Source: Rosellinia necatrix
Lineage: Eukaryota > Ascomycota > Sordariomycetes > Xylariales > Xylariaceae
Reading direction: 5' to 3'
Length of the DNA stretch: 64,000 nt
Assembly: GCA_021209875.1 (NCBI GenBank)
Contig: JAGYVD010000004.1
Location: 992,001-1,056,000 of the forward strand
Positions 24,301 through 38,800 of this stretch are shown here, piece by piece. Both the position numbers and the translations under genes were made by a program. How positions within the stretch are numbered: the first letter of the stretch is position 1; each line of letters begins with the position of its first letter. The notes beneath the pieces were generated by a model that saw nothing but the letters and a program-made list of their open reading frames with translations, was not told the DNA's origin and searched no databases.

Positions 24301-27300
24301 TTATTAAAACTATTGGTTTTAATATAACAGCTTTATTAAACTTATTAACAATTATTATTAAATAAATAAAATCCTTTTGTTTTTTTATTATCAAATTTAT
24401 TTTAAAATTTATGAAAGGTTTGCTTTAATGTTGCTTAAAAACTCATAATAGATATAATAAGCTTTATTTTTAATTTTCTCAAACTACTTTTTATTATAAA
24501 CATTATTATTATATATAAAAGGTTTTTTATTTTTTCAAAATATTGTTTAAAATTTTTTAAAATATTATTATAATAGTTTTTTTTTAACTGAAACATTATA
24601 TTAAATATATTGTATAAATTCTTTACAATATGTCTTTATAAAAAAAGTTTTGATTGAAAGTTTAAAATTAATCGCGAAATTTTAGCATGTTTTACAGGTA
24701 TAAGTTATATTTAGTCATTCATGCTTTAAAATTTAATTTTAAAACAAAAACGCGTATATTTTTTTATATAATATAAACAATATATATATAATTGAAGTTT
24801 TTTTTAAAAGCAGTATTTTAAATATTGGCTACATTTTTATAATTAAATACTTTTGTTTTTTGTGAAAAAGTTCATATGTTTTTTAATTTATTTATTTAGA
24901 TAGTTTGTAGTTAGTTTAAAAAAAGCTGAATAAACAGCTGTTCATTTTTAAAACTGTTGTTGTTATATTATATATTTTTATTTTAAATTTTTTTAAAAAC
25001 TTTTAATTATATTTTAATAATATATTTATTTCATTATTTGCCCGTGTTTTATATATCTTTAGTTTAAATTTATATTTAATTAATTTTTAATTTAATAAAC
25101 TTATTTTTAATTAGTTTTTAATAATTATAAAATATATAAAGTTTTATAATTAAATATTAAAATAAAAAATATGTTTATATTGATAAGTTTAACATATTAA
25201 ACATATATATAGTTTAGAATTATAAAACACGTCTTATTATAAATTATATATTAAATTTTATTGCTATAAAACTATATAAATAATATATAAGAAGCTATAG
25301 TTTTTTTTTTAACTAATTCAAATTTTTTTATAAAACTATTTTAAATAATTTATTTTTATAAAAGCTTGTTTAATAACATTAAAATAAGCTAATATAAGTT
25401 TATTTATTAAAACGTTTTTAAATATTTTAAAAGCAATGTTTTTATGAGTTTTTTATGTAAAAAAGACGGTTTTTTTATTAATATAATTAATAGAGCGGTT
25501 TTTTTTAAGTAGCTATGCATAAAGTTTTTATAAATGTTTATAAAGTTGAAAATTTTTTATATATTTTTAAACGTTATAAAAACATTTTGTTTATAAATTA
25601 TATATAACTTTTAAACTTCATATAAGTTTTTTACCTGTTTTTATAATAAATTTTAATTATTTTATTATAAAACTTCAAATTTATTTTAATTAATATTTAA
25701 ATAAAAGCCAGCGTTTATAAAACAGTTGACAATTTATTTAATTTTATAATAATAATCTGTTTAAAAGCTTTAAAAAATATTAGCATCTTATTAATATATA
25801 TAATATAAAAATGATTTAAAAATTTTAAAATATATTATTAATATAACGTTAAAACATTATAAAAGTTTTATATAAACGAAAAATATTCTTAGTTTTTAAA
25901 TAATTTAAACTTAGTTTGAAAAACTATTTTTACTTATTTTTTTTATATTTTAATTTTATAAAAACTAATTTAATATTTAATTTAATAAACTATATAGCTT
26001 ATTTAAAATCTTTTAAGCGTTTTTTTAGTTAAAAAAAATCTTTGTTTGTTTTAAATAATATTATTAAATGTTTTATAATTATAATAAAAATAAAAATTAT
26101 TGTTAAGTTTATATATGAAAAATATTAATATATTTATTAAAAAGCTTTTTATATATATATTGTTATTTTATTATTTAACAATATTTCTTTGAAATAAAAA
26201 TTATATTTTTAACATATAATATAAAAAGCTTTACAAAACTAATTTTTATGTTTTATATATTTATGTTTAAATATATTTTGTAATTTATTGTTAAACCGTT
26301 AAAAAATAAAGATTATATTTTATGCTTATTAAATAAATAATTTTATTTTTTAATATATTTAAAATCTTTTTTAAGTTATGTTTAAAACTTTTAAATTAAA
26401 AGCTTGGCTTATTCAGCTGATTATTATTAAAAGAATTTTAAATAGTTTTTGTTTAAACTTTTAGTTTTATATAATTTTTTATTTTTAATAAACAATAATA
26501 GCGTTAATTATAACAAGTAGTTTAAACAGTTTAAATATTTTTATTTAATTTATATATTTTTTATTATTATTATAATCTTACTTTTTTTATATCTATATAA
26601 TATTTATAAATAATATATATTATGTTTTTATATTTTCATTAAACTTTTTTAATATTAATAAACATCAGAACTTTTTCTTATATATATACATATTTGTTTT
26701 ATATTTTTATTTTTATTTATATTTAAATAAATTATTTATTTCTTTTAAAACTATTTATAAGTTTTCTTTTAACAGCGTGTTTAAAAAGCTGTTTTATTGT
26801 TTTTATATATAACAACTTATATTTTTTCCATAATGTTTTTATTAATAACTATGTAACATTTATTTTTTAATGCATTAAAGCTTTTTAAAATTATATTTTT
26901 TTTATAAATATATTAATTATGAACAAAAACTGTTTATAAGCTGTTTTATAATAATCATTTTTTTTGAATTAATATTAAGTTTTAAAAGCGTTTTTTTTAA
27001 AATTATTTATTTTTTAACCTTTTTTTATTATGTATGCCTAACGTTTTGTTTTATTTTTATATTATTTATATTAATATTTAGCCTGCTTGTTAGGTTTATA
27101 AAATTTAACTTAATAAAATAGTTTAGTTGTTTATTTTATAAAGACTATTTTTTTGCTGTTTTATAACGTTTTTTTTTATAGCGTAAACAGCTTAAGCGTT
27201 GTTTAAAAAATCCGGTTAAATAGTAAGTTTAAAAAAAACACCTTTAGTTATTTTAATATTTTTTTAAAAATTAACAGCTGAAGTTTTATAAATTATATTA

Positions 27301-28155
27301 TATTTACGTTTATTTTAAACGGTATTTTTAATATAATAATATCACAGTTTGTCCAGGTTATTTATTATTTTTAAAACTTCATTAAAAGAACTTTAATGAT
27401 TCTCAATAGTTATATATTTATAAAAGCTTTTTTAAGCCTATTATTTAAAGTTTTTAAAAATAACAATAATTTAATATTATTTATTTAATTTAATTTATTT
27501 TATTTTAATAATAGCTGTTTAAATTAAAAAGAAATATAAAAAAATATTAAATCTCTTTTTAGCAGCATGTATACAGCTTATAAATAAAAAATACAGGTTT
27601 ATTTAAATTATTATAAATAGTTTTAATATATTAAAAAATATTTTTGAATTACTTTTTATATTCAAGCTGCTTATAATATAAAATAATTTTATAATAACTT
27701 TATTACTATTTTTAAGTAGTTTATAAATATTTTATTCTTTTAATTTATTATTATTTATAAATTTTTATTTATTTATAATTTATATAGTATAACTTTTTTA
27801 TACAGCTTCTTTAAAATAGTTTTTAATAAATTTTTAAGCTTGATTAAAAGTTTATATTTAAACTTTTATAATTAAGTTTAAAAAACTTAGCATAGGTTAA
27901 CAAATAAATATAAAAATAATATTAAAACTTTATATATTAGTTATTTAAAAGTTATTTTTAAACTCTTTATATATAGCTTTAATTTATTTTTATTTATAAA
28001 ACATAATTTCTTATTTTAAATATGCTGGGTTATTATTATTATATTTTATAACTTGTATTAAAATAAAATTCTGTTTAACTAATTAAAAGTAGCTTTTAAA
28101 CAACATTTAATTAATTTATTATAAATTTATTAAAAGCTTTAAAAGGTTAAAAATA

Positions 28156-28414
28156 TATAATAAGCTTTGCTTAAAAATATACTTATTAAAATAACAAATA
28201 AAATCTATTGTTTAAATAAATATTAAAAGTTATAAACAGTATATACATAGCTTATAAAACGCTGTTAAATAAAGCTAGTCAGTTGTAGTTATACTAGTCC
28301 AAGTTTAGTAATTAATTTACAAGCTATTTAATAATTGTTTAAAATAAGGGTATATAGCAGTTTGCCTATATCGGCCTGTACGTCAATACTTCTTTATAAG
28401 CACTGCCTATGATA
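28156..28414. repeat. Right LTR of element E
   Basis: 259 bp, partner of 21059-21317. Here the 3' part (28240-28414) is the better preserved one, for example TATATCGGCCTGTACG, the mirror image of the left copy: mutation is densest toward the element interior. Confidence 0.68.
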
Positions 28415-28449
28415 ATTATATTTTAAAAATATAAAAAATAATGTTTTAA

Positions 28450-29198
28450 TAGTTTAATTTATTACATATGACAACTTAGTTTTTTTTGTAAATAAATTTC
28501 ATTTTTAATATTTAAATAAAAACTTTTTATTAACTATAAACTAAATTTTATAAATGATTTGCAAAGATACGGCGGAATTAATTATATTTAATTAATTTTA
28601 ATATATTTTAGGTCGTAAGCTATTTTAAAGTTTTTTCAAGGTAATAAAAAACTGTAAAGCTTTTTATTATTAATAAGAAAAATATCAAAAAACTTATATC
28701 TTATAAAGATTAAAATTCATAGCTAAAACATATAAATTAAGAAAGTTTTAAATATTAAATATAAAAATATAATATCGTGTATATAATATGATAAATATTT
28801 AAATAATCGTTAAATAAAAAAAGCTTAATTTTTTAAAAGCAAGATGAAAATTGTTTAATTATTTAATAATATATAATTAATGAAACTAAGCTTTAATGAT
28901 TAAAATAAAATTATTATATAAAGTTTTTAAAAATTAAATAATTTATATTAAATAAAAAGCGTGATAAGGTTATAGTTTATATTATTAAAAGCAATTTAAA
29001 GAGTTTTATAATAGTTTATAAAAACAAAGCTTAATGGAAGCTTTAGTCAAAAAATAAAAAAAATTAATAATAAGCTTTTTTTGTTTTATATTAAAAGCTG
29101 ATTAAAAATATTAAACAAGCTAGAAAAAACATAATTAATAAAATAAATAAACTGTTTAATAAAGCCAGCCTATTTTTAAACTATAGCTAAAAATAATT
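28450..29198. repeat. Duplicated block F, copy 1
   Basis: About 750 bp colinear with 31345-32140 in the same orientation. Anchors are the CTTAGTTTTTT region, the TTTAATTAATTTTAATATATTTTAG run (28588-28612 against 31493-31515), and AAAGCCAGCCTATT against AAAGCTAGCTTATT at the end. Copy 1 is less mutated (it keeps GCAAAGATACGGCGG). Class unknown, no open frame. Confidence 0.65.
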
Positions 29199-29316
29199 GT
29201 AACAGTAGTGTGGAACGGCTTGGCAATTGAGCCAGGAATCCCTGTTTTAGGGATCTTTTAAACAAAAGATGCACATATACAAAATATAGTTCTGATGCCG
29301 CACTTGTAAACGTTAC
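29199..29316. mobile_element. Possible MITE, unmutated GC patch
   Basis: 118 bp of normal composition in RIP sequence, bounded by GTAAC and GTTAC. Inside these, ACAGTAGTGTGG on the left is similar to the inverse of CCGCACTTGT on the right, next to TA dinucleotides. That is the layout of a small Tc1/mariner-type nonautonomous element. It also holds two internal hairpins (GGCTTGGCAATTGAGCC and AATCCCTGTTTTAGGGAT). No second copy seen, so this is tentative. Confidence 0.35.
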
Positions 29317-31344
29317 GCGTTTAAAACAAAAACAACTTTTAAAATTATTTTTATTATATAATTAATATATATAAATAGTTATAGCTTATTATATTAAATA
29401 AAAGCTTTTTAATAAACGCGATTATTAATATTAAATCTTTTAAAATATTACTACGTTTTTAATAATTTAGAAATTTTTTATAAATTAATTTATATTTTGA
29501 TTAAAATTATAAGCCCGGTTTATTATTAAACTAGGGCTTTTTTTAAAGCTATAATTTATTTAATTTTAAAATATAAAATTGTTTGTTTAAATTTTTATAC
29601 AGCTATTATTATTTATTTTAATTAGATTTTTCATATTTTAGTTTTAAAGCTTTAAATTTTACTACAGCTTTTAAAACAAATATTATATTATTTTTATTTT
29701 TATAATAATAATTTTAATTATAACAATTAAAACAAACATTTTTTAAAAAGTATTTATAAGTAAAATCGCTAGTATATTTATTTAAAATTTTATGTTTAAA
29801 TAAAAATATTTAAACGTTTATTAATTTTAATAATAAAAGCTTAGCAAATAATTTAAATTCATTTTTATATAATTAATATAAAAATTAGCTGCCGTATATT
29901 TTAAAGAAATAAAAAAACTATAACATGTAAAAATATATATATAAAAAGCTTTATATAAAAATTTTAATTACAAAAGTTTTTAATATTTAATACTTTTAAA
30001 CTTATTATTTAAAAATTATTACTAAGCTTTTAAATATTTAAACAAAATCTTTTATTAAGTTTTAAAATAAAGTTTACTTTTAATTATATTCTATAATTAT
30101 ATATAAATAAATTAATAAAATAATTAATATTATATATAAAAAATTATTATTAATATAAATATTAAAAACTTTAATTTTTATTTTATATAATATAATTTTG
30201 CTTGTTTAATTTTTCTTTTATATTATTATTTAATAAAAATATTAAATAATTATTAGAAAAAGTATTAAAAATAAAAATAAAATAATAATATAATATAAAA
30301 ATAAAAATAAATATATTAAAAGCAGTAATTTTAAAACTTTTAATATAAATAAAAGCTTACAGCAAAAACTGTTTAACAGCAATAAATATTTATATAATGT
30401 TTAATTAACAGCGCTAATAATTTATTATATTAATTAAACGTAAGCTATTAAAAAAATATGCTTATTTTAATAATATATAATAAACTTTTAATATTATAAT
30501 TTATAAATATAAACTAAAAAGTTAAAAAATAAGTTTAAAATATTTGCAAGCTTAATAAATTAATAAATATAAAACAGATTTTTAATTAATATAATAATAT
30601 ATTAAAAAATAAAGCTTAAAAACGTGCTAAAATAATCTAGCTAGTTAAAAAATTATAAATGCTTATATTTAACCAAAACTAAAAATATTTATTTTTAATT
30701 TTTAAAGCTTTATTATAAGGTTTAGTTTATAATTAATAAAACTAATACATACTAGTTTAATAAAATTTAGACTGATATTATATAAATTAAAAAAAATTAA
30801 AAAGCCGTAGGTTTATATATGCTATAAAAACTTATATAATAAAATTATTAATTTAAATTAAAAAATTAATAAAAGAAAAATAAACGTTTAAATAATAAAA
30901 CAAATTTTAATAAAAAAAATTAAACTATTTTAATTTTAATAGAACTTTATAATAATTAATTTAATTTTATTAGAAAAATTGCTAATAATTTAAATATATT
31001 TTTATAATTAAATTTAAAAATATATTTTAATAAATAATACATTAATTAATAATTATAAAATATTATATTTAATTAATAAAAAAGCTATTAAAACTTAAAG
31101 TTTTTATTTTAGCTAAAAATAAAAATATAGTTTATATAAACATTTTATAGTTTTTTATTTTAAGCAGAAATAAAAAATTATTTAAAAAATATTATTTAGT
31201 TTTGAAAAAATTTATTAATATATATAATATTTATTAATATAATATAAAAAAAAATTTCTATATAAATATTATTTTAAAAGCTTGTTTAATTAAAAAAAAC
31301 TTTATTATAGTTTTATTATTTATTATGTTTTAAATATATAAAAA
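29317..31344. other. RIP-saturated AT-rich sequence
   Basis: About 2 kb between the two F blocks. No open frame over 60 codons and no recognisable motif. Presumably decayed transposon. Confidence 0.5.
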
Positions 31345-32140
31345 TAACATATTACCTGTTTAATTTCTTAAATATTATATCTTAGTTTTTTATATATAAA
31401 TTTAATTTTTAATATTTAAACAAAAACTTTATATTAAATATAAATAAAATATTATAAATAATTTTAAAAATGCTGTTAAATTTATTATATTTAATTAATT
31501 TTAATATATTTTAGCTTATAAGCTATTTTAAAAAATTTTAAAGTAACAAAAATTTTAAAACTTTTAATATAAATAATTAAAACATATAAAAGTTATATTT
31601 TATAAATATTAATATATATAACTTAATATATATAAATTAAAAAATTTTATATATTAAATATAAAACATATATTATTATATATATAATAAAATAAATATTT
31701 AAACAACTTTTAAATAAAAAACTATTTAATTTTTTCAAAAGCTATATTAAAATTTATTTAATTATTTAATAACTTATAATAAATTAAACTAAGCTTTAAT
31801 AATTAAAAATAAATCTATTAAATTAATTTATATATATTTTTAATAAAGAAAATTATTATATCAGTTTTTTAAAATTAAATACTTTATATATTAAATAAAA
31901 AATATTATAAGCTTATAATTTATATTATTAAAAACAATTTAAATGTTTTTATAATAACTTCTAAAAATAAAACATAAAATAACATTTAGTTAAAACATAA
32001 AAAATTAATAACAAGCTTTTTTATTTTATATTAAAAACTTATTAAAAATATTAAACAAGCCAGCAAAAAATAATAAATAAAATAAATAAACTATTTAATA
32101 AAGCTAGCTTATTATTAAAAATATAGCTATAAATACTTTA
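31345..32140. repeat. Duplicated block F, copy 2
   Basis: Partner of 28450-29198, more heavily AT-biased. The differences between the copies are largely C/T and G/A. The similarity fades after GCTAGCTTATT... near 32115. Confidence 0.65.
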
Positions 32141-33411
32141 AATAACTGTTTAATTATATAATAAAGTTTTTTGAAGCTTAAAACTTATATGTTTTTATTA
32201 TATATTTAAACGTGAATTAATATAAAATTATCAATAATATAACCCAGCTTAAATAAAAATGCTGAAAAATAATTTATAATCAAATTAAAACAAAGTATAT
32301 ATATATAAATATTAAATATATTTAATAAAAAAAAAATTTGTTGTTAAAAGCAGCAAATATATAACATTAAACTTTAAGCTTATATTAGATATTTAATTAA
32401 ATATAAAATAATTAATTTATTTTATATATAAGTTTTGTGATTATAAAAATAATTATTACTAAAAATATTAAATTTAATAAAAACTGTTTTATTTAAAAAA
32501 TAAAGAAAACTAGCTATTAAAATTAAATAAGCTGCAGTAGAAAATCTAAAAGTTTTAAATTTAATAAATAATTAATATTATAAATATTTTTATTTATAGT
32601 TTAATTAATTAAATTAATAAATATAAATTAAAAATAAATATGTTAATAAAACAGATTTTAAGCTAAAAATAGTTTTTAAAGATAACAGCAAAAACTTATT
32701 ATTTTAAATATAATTTTAAATTAAAAATAGTTTTAATAAAAGTTTTAAATATAAAATAATTATAACACGCAAAAAACATTTATTTATAACGTTTTAAAAT
32801 ATTATAAATTTTATAATCATAAAAACGCTAATTATTAAACAAGCTAGCAAAAATTAATTTTAGCTAATTAAATAAATAATAAAAGCTAAAAAAACTTAAA
32901 TAAAATATAAATATATATATAAAATATTTTTATATATAAATAAATTAAGCTATAAAATTAACAATAAAAATTAAATAAAAACTAAAAATAAAATAAAATG
33001 TTTAATATTTATTATAATAATATATATAAAATTAAAAATTAATTTATTAAAAATTATATAAAAATATTTTTATAAAAATATTTTTTAAAATAAATAAAAA
33101 CTTTATATTTTAAAATTATAAATATAAAATATTATATATTATATTTATTACTATAATATAATAATATAAAACTAATTAATAAAAACTAGTTTAAAAATTA
33201 AATGTATTAAAATAACTTTATTAAAAAACTTTTATAAAATAAAAAAAGCTTAAAATTATTTTTCAAACAATTTTTAAAAAGAAATATATAAAAAATATTT
33301 ACTATATAAAAAAGAAATTATAAAAATAGTTTTAATAAAAAAATAAAAACAAACTACTAGTATTTAAATAAATGTTTATATATAAGTTTAATAAAATTTT
33401 TTTTTTAAAAG
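32141..33411. other. RIP-saturated AT-rich sequence
   Basis: About 1.3 kb, nothing recognised beyond the base composition. Confidence 0.5.
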
Positions 33412-33688
33412 TGTTATGGCCTACAGCCATAATAGTGATCTCTGATTGGCCGGCTGGCCAACCGGCCAGCCGATCTTTGATTAGCCACTTGGCTAGGCAG
33501 GTATAAGTATAAAATAATAAATATGGTCAGTAGGCTAGTTATATAATAAATAGCTAGTAGTATATACAAGAAGAAATTCTGGCCGTCGACCTTATATATA
33601 GTTTTTTCTTCTTCTAATCCCAGCTTTTTTTTTTAATATATAAGTATAGTTAGGCATTGTTTTAACTGCTGTTATTGCAGCTATTATA
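33412..33688 (+). repeat. Solo LTR, family L1, partly RIP-mutated
   Basis: About 277 bp aligning with the solo LTR at 8392-8661: TGTTATGGCC start, CCACTTGGCTA, GAAATTCTGGCCGTCG, and TTATTGCAGCTATTATA at the end. It carries an extra inverted repeat CTGGCCAACCGGCCAG (33453-33468). Unlike the 8.4-kb copy its second half shows C-to-T changes. No exact target duplication is visible (AAAAG left, AAACT right). Confidence 0.75.
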
Positions 33689-35669
33689 AAACTAAAGTTT
33701 ATTTTTTATTGTTTAAAAAAACGTTAAATTTTTTAAACGACTAATTAATTAATATATTAAAAATATTATATCAGAAAAAATAATTAAATTGTTTTAGCAG
33801 AGATTAAATAATAAATATATTTTAAAAAAACAACTTAAATGAATTAGCATTTTAAAATAGTAATTAATATAATTATTATAAATTTTATTGCTAGTTTTTA
33901 AAGTTTATAAAGTTAATATTATAAGCAAATAATTTTAATATAACAGAACGTTTTAAATATAAAAACAATAGTTATAATAAAAAAAAAAAAAACAAACTTA
34001 TTAATATTTTTATATTAAAATCGCACCGCTTAAAATAATAGCTAAAGCTTATATATAGCTAGCTTTTATACAACTTTATAAAAACTTTATAAAATAAATA
34101 AAAATTAATATAGTTTATTTTATAATTAATAAATAATTAAAAATAATATTTATAGTAATAACGTTTAAAAAAAGAATTTTATTATAAAATAGCTTTATAA
34201 ACTTTTAGCAGGTTATAAAACTAGTTTATAATTATTTTAAAAATATATTATAAATTTAAATATTATTTATTATTTATTAATACTATTTAAAATATTTTAA
34301 AAATAGTATTAATTTAATAAATAAAATAAATAATAATTTTGTTTAAATATTATATTTAATAAAATAGTATAACTTATAAAATAAAAATATTAAAGATAAT
34401 TTATATTACGTTTTAATTAAAATAAACAAAAGATTAAAATTTTAAAACATTAAAGCGTTATAATATTTACTTAGCTAAACAAAATATTTAATAGTTATAA
34501 AAACTATATTTAAGCTAAACTTAAGCATTTTTAATTTATAATATATTAAAAAAAATTTAAATTAATTTTTAAAGCTGTAAAACTATAGGTTTTATAAATA
34601 AAAGCTAGTAAACAATAAATTAAAAATAAAATTAAAGAATTACTTTATATTTTTAAAAGAAAAACGTATTAAAAACAGCAACTATTTTTAATATAAATTA
34701 AAAAAATTAATTATAACGCTACTTATATAATAAATAAAGTTTTAAAAACTTTATACTGTTTATTATTAATAAATATAGTGAACTAATATATAAAACTAAT
34801 TAAAAGTTTTAAACTATTTTTTTATTTTATAATAATTTTAATAAATATAAAAAGCTAAAGTTAAATATTAAAACTTAAAATAGCTATAAACAATAAATTT
34901 ATTTTGTTATATAATAAGTTTATTTAATAAGTTAATATAGCAAAAGTTAATTTAAAAATTTTAAACAAAATATATATAATAAGTTATTTAAACGTTTAAA
35001 TAAGCTTTATATAAATAAACTATGTAATAATATAATAAATTTTACTGCTTATTATAAATATATATAGTTATATAATTATTAGCAGAAGAAAAACTTTATT
35101 TAAAATAAAGCTTTACAAAAAAAAAAAATCTAAAAAAGAAAAAGCTAAAAAAAACTTTAACCTAGGCCGCCCGATATAGTCCCCGACTTAAAAACGCTTT
35201 TATATTAAAAAATAATAATAAAAGCGTTGCTATTATTAAATAAGCAAAAATAAAATAAAAATTTATATATAACTAAGATTAAACAAGTTTAAAATTTTTA
35301 TTTTAAAAGCAAATGTTTTATTTATTATAAATAAAAATTTTATAATAATAATTATTTATATAAAAACAACTTTAATTAATTAAATAATATATATATTAAT
35401 ATTATTTTTATAAAAACTATAAAAATAAATTATATAAAAATAAAATAGATAACCAAAAAAAATAGTTTAAAATAAATAAACTTTTTTTAAGCAGAAAATA
35501 TTAATATTTAATATAATATAATTTAAAAAATCCCGTTTAATTTTTTAAAAAGTGTTTTAAAACAAACCTATTTTTTATAAATTATATTATAGCAAATAAT
35601 AAATTTATATTATTTATTAAAGCTTTAGTTAATATAAAAGCAGACGTATATATTTTAATTAGCATAATC
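33689..35669. other. RIP-saturated AT-rich sequence
   Basis: About 2 kb without open frames. A small GC remnant, CCTAGGCCGCCCGATATAG, stands at about 35162-35180. Source element unknown. Confidence 0.5.
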
Positions 35670-35870
35670 AAAAAGATTACTATAAAGGTAGAAAAAAAAA
35701 TGTTTTTATTAATTCCTCTGCTAAGTAGGGAATTCTAGTAAGTTTAGAATTAACCTCTGCAGGGGTGGCCGTAGGCCACCTGTTGCCAGCCGTAGCTGGT
35801 GCAACCTATTTAATATAATAATACACGAGCTGTTAGCTTAATTAATATAAGCTTTTTTAAAAACTTTATT
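35670..35870 (+). mobile_element. SINE-like insertion B, copy 2
   Basis: 201 bp aligning end to end with the reverse complement of 11861-12061, centred on the well-kept CTCTGCAGGGGTGGCCGTAG. The ends are RIP-mutated (GGGCCCCTTCGG appears as AAGCTTTTTTAA). No clear target duplication remains. Confidence 0.72.
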
Positions 35871-38800
35871 AAAATACCGGTGAATAAAAAAACAGCTATT
35901 GTTTTTAATAATATATTAGGTTGTTTTATAAAGCTGTTTTTAAAGTTAATTTTATTTTTATTTTAAAACAAAAGCTGTTTTTTTTAATAATTATTTATTA
36001 TTTTTTAAATAATATAGTTAGTTTTAATATATTATTAATAATATTTATATTTTTAGTTTTATTATTAAATTAAATTGTTAAATCTGTTTTTTTTTATTAA
36101 CGCGGTATTTAAAAATTTATTTAATTTTATATATTTTTTATTATTATTATTTAAATATTTATATTAGTTAGCGTTTATTAGTTTAAACGTTCATTTAATT
36201 TGTTTAAAAAATTATTTTAGCTGTATATATGTTTTAAAGAAGCTATTAATATTATTAAATAAATTTGATAATGTTTTAAAAGTTAAATTTATAAGCTAAA
36301 TCTTTAATTTATTTTATTATTATTTAAAATTTTGCATATTATTATAAATATTTTTTAAAAGCTTGTTTAATAAATAATATTTATTATATAAATATAATAA
36401 TATTTTTTGCTAAAAATAAATTATAATATATAATATTTATTATTATAATATTTTTAATTTATATTGCAGTAAAATTTATTGCTAGCTTAACGTTTTATTT
36501 AAAATAGCTTTTAAAGTTTTTATTTATTTTATATTTAATTAATTAAACTAATTAATAATAAAGTTTAAAAATTTAAATAATTTAAATTTAAATAGCTGTT
36601 TATATAAAATAAATTATTTTATTTATAACTATATAGTATTAAAGTTTTATTATAATATTAAATATAAATAAACTTAATTAAACTTAAAGTTTTTAAAGTT
36701 ATAACAATATATTATTAATTTAATTATTTAGTTTTTTTGCCGATAATTTATTATTTTAAAAATAATGTGCTTTAGTTATTAATAATTTTATATTTAAAGC
36801 TTTTTAGATTTTTTTAAAAATTAAATATAAACTTTTAGTTTTAATTAAAAATAATGCCTTTAAAAATTCTTTAATTGCTTATTAATAATTATTTTATAAA
36901 TATATTAGTATAATTTTTCAGTATATATTTTTATTTTGATAAATAAACAACGTTTATTTAAATATATAATATAATATAATTATTATATAATTATATATGC
37001 TATAATATCTTTTATTTATTAATTATTATAAAATATTATTAATATTTATTAAAAATATTATTAATATAAAATCGATTCTTATTATTTATATAAACAATAT
37101 ATTTTTAAATATATTAATTTAAAGCTTTTATTAGTTTAACTTGATTTATATAATAAAATTATAATTTAAATAATATTTAATATATTTTTAATAAACTAAA
37201 ATTTGCAGTACATAAAAAACTTTTCAAGATTTTTATTATTTTTTAAACTAGCATAATATTTATTATTATTTATAGTTGTAAATATTTATTTAATTATATT
37301 ATATAAAATATATAATTATTTTATTTTTAATATTAATTATAAATTAAGCTATTTATAATAAAAAAATATTCAAATTTAAAAAATATTATAACATTTTTAT
37401 TATTTTAATAAAATTTTAAAATATTTAGCTTATTTATTATTTTATTATATTATATATTAATTTAATAATTTTTTTAAATTTTGTTTTTATTTATTATTTA
37501 TTACTATTTTTATTATATATTTTATAATGTTTTATATTAAGTTTAGTATTACTAGTTTTTTAATTTTTATAACTTATTTATTTTATTTACAGCGGTTTAT
37601 ATTAATTTAAATCTGCTTAATATTTTTAATTTATAGTTTAATTTTTTAATAAATAATATATTTTAAATTTATATTAAAAAATATACTAAAAATTAACTTA
37701 TTAAAAATTTATATAATTTATAACAGCTATATTTAAAAATATTTAATTAATTATATTTTTAATTATTAAATAATTTATAAATATAGATATATTGTTTTTA
37801 TTAAATTAAACTATTATTTATAGTTTTTAACAGCTTTAATAAAATAAACTATTTTTAATTTAAATAATTTATATTTAATTTTAACTTATAATAAACTATA
37901 ATTTAAAAATATAATAAGTTTTATTTATAATAATAAAATAAAACTTTTAAACTTTTAGTTATATTTTTATTTATATAAAATAATATAATTTTAAAGCTAC
38001 GTTTTTAGTTTAATTTATTTATAAAAAACATTTTTTATAATTATAATATTATAAAATTATTTTATAATAAATAATATTTTAAATAGCTTTAAATAAAACT
38101 ATTTTTATGTTTATTAATTTATAATATATATTATAAATATAATAAAAATATTTTTTTATTTAAAAATTTTTTTTTATATTTTTTGTTAATAAGTTAGTTT
38201 TTAATTTTATAACAGTTCAGCTAACTAAACATTATATAAAATTAAATTATAAAAAATCTGCTGGTTTTAAAATATTTTTAAAAGCTTGTAATGTTTTAAA
38301 AAACTAATTATTAAAATTCTTATATTTGTTTAATAATAATTAATAGTTTTAAAATATTTATATAAAATTTAAAAAGCTTTATAAATAAATAACTAAGAAA
38401 AAACTTTATAAAAAATATTATAACGTTTTTTTATAAAATAATATAAAAATATTTTAAAATATTTAAAATAATTTTTATAATTTTAAAATATATAATAATA
38501 TTATTAATAAAATATTCATAATAATATATTTATTTATATAATAATTAATTAATATATTTTTATATATATATTAAAAGTTATTATATTTTATTAATATTAT
38601 ATTAAATTATCTTAAGCTATAAAAACTAATTATTATAAATATATTTTTATATTTAAAATATATGAAAAATTAATAAAAAATCCTGTAATATTAATAATTA
38701 TAATATATTTTTATTTATTAAACTTTTAATAATTTTATTTTATAAAAATAAAAATAATTATTTAAAACTATTATTTTATTAAATTATTAAAAATCGATTC

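Larger units (their letters stand above)
21059..28414. mobile_element. RIP-destroyed LTR element E
   Basis: About 7.36 kb bounded by two direct repeats of equal length, 21059-21317 and 28156-28414 (259 bp each). They match along their whole length apart from C/T and G/A differences. The left one starts TGTGATGGGC. The spacing and direct orientation are what an LTR retrotransposon gives, and the length suits an autonomous one, but no gag or pol motif can be read in the interior. No matching target duplication was found at the outer edges, so the boundaries may be off by a few bases. A tandem or dispersed repeat pair is the alternative. Confidence 0.65.
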
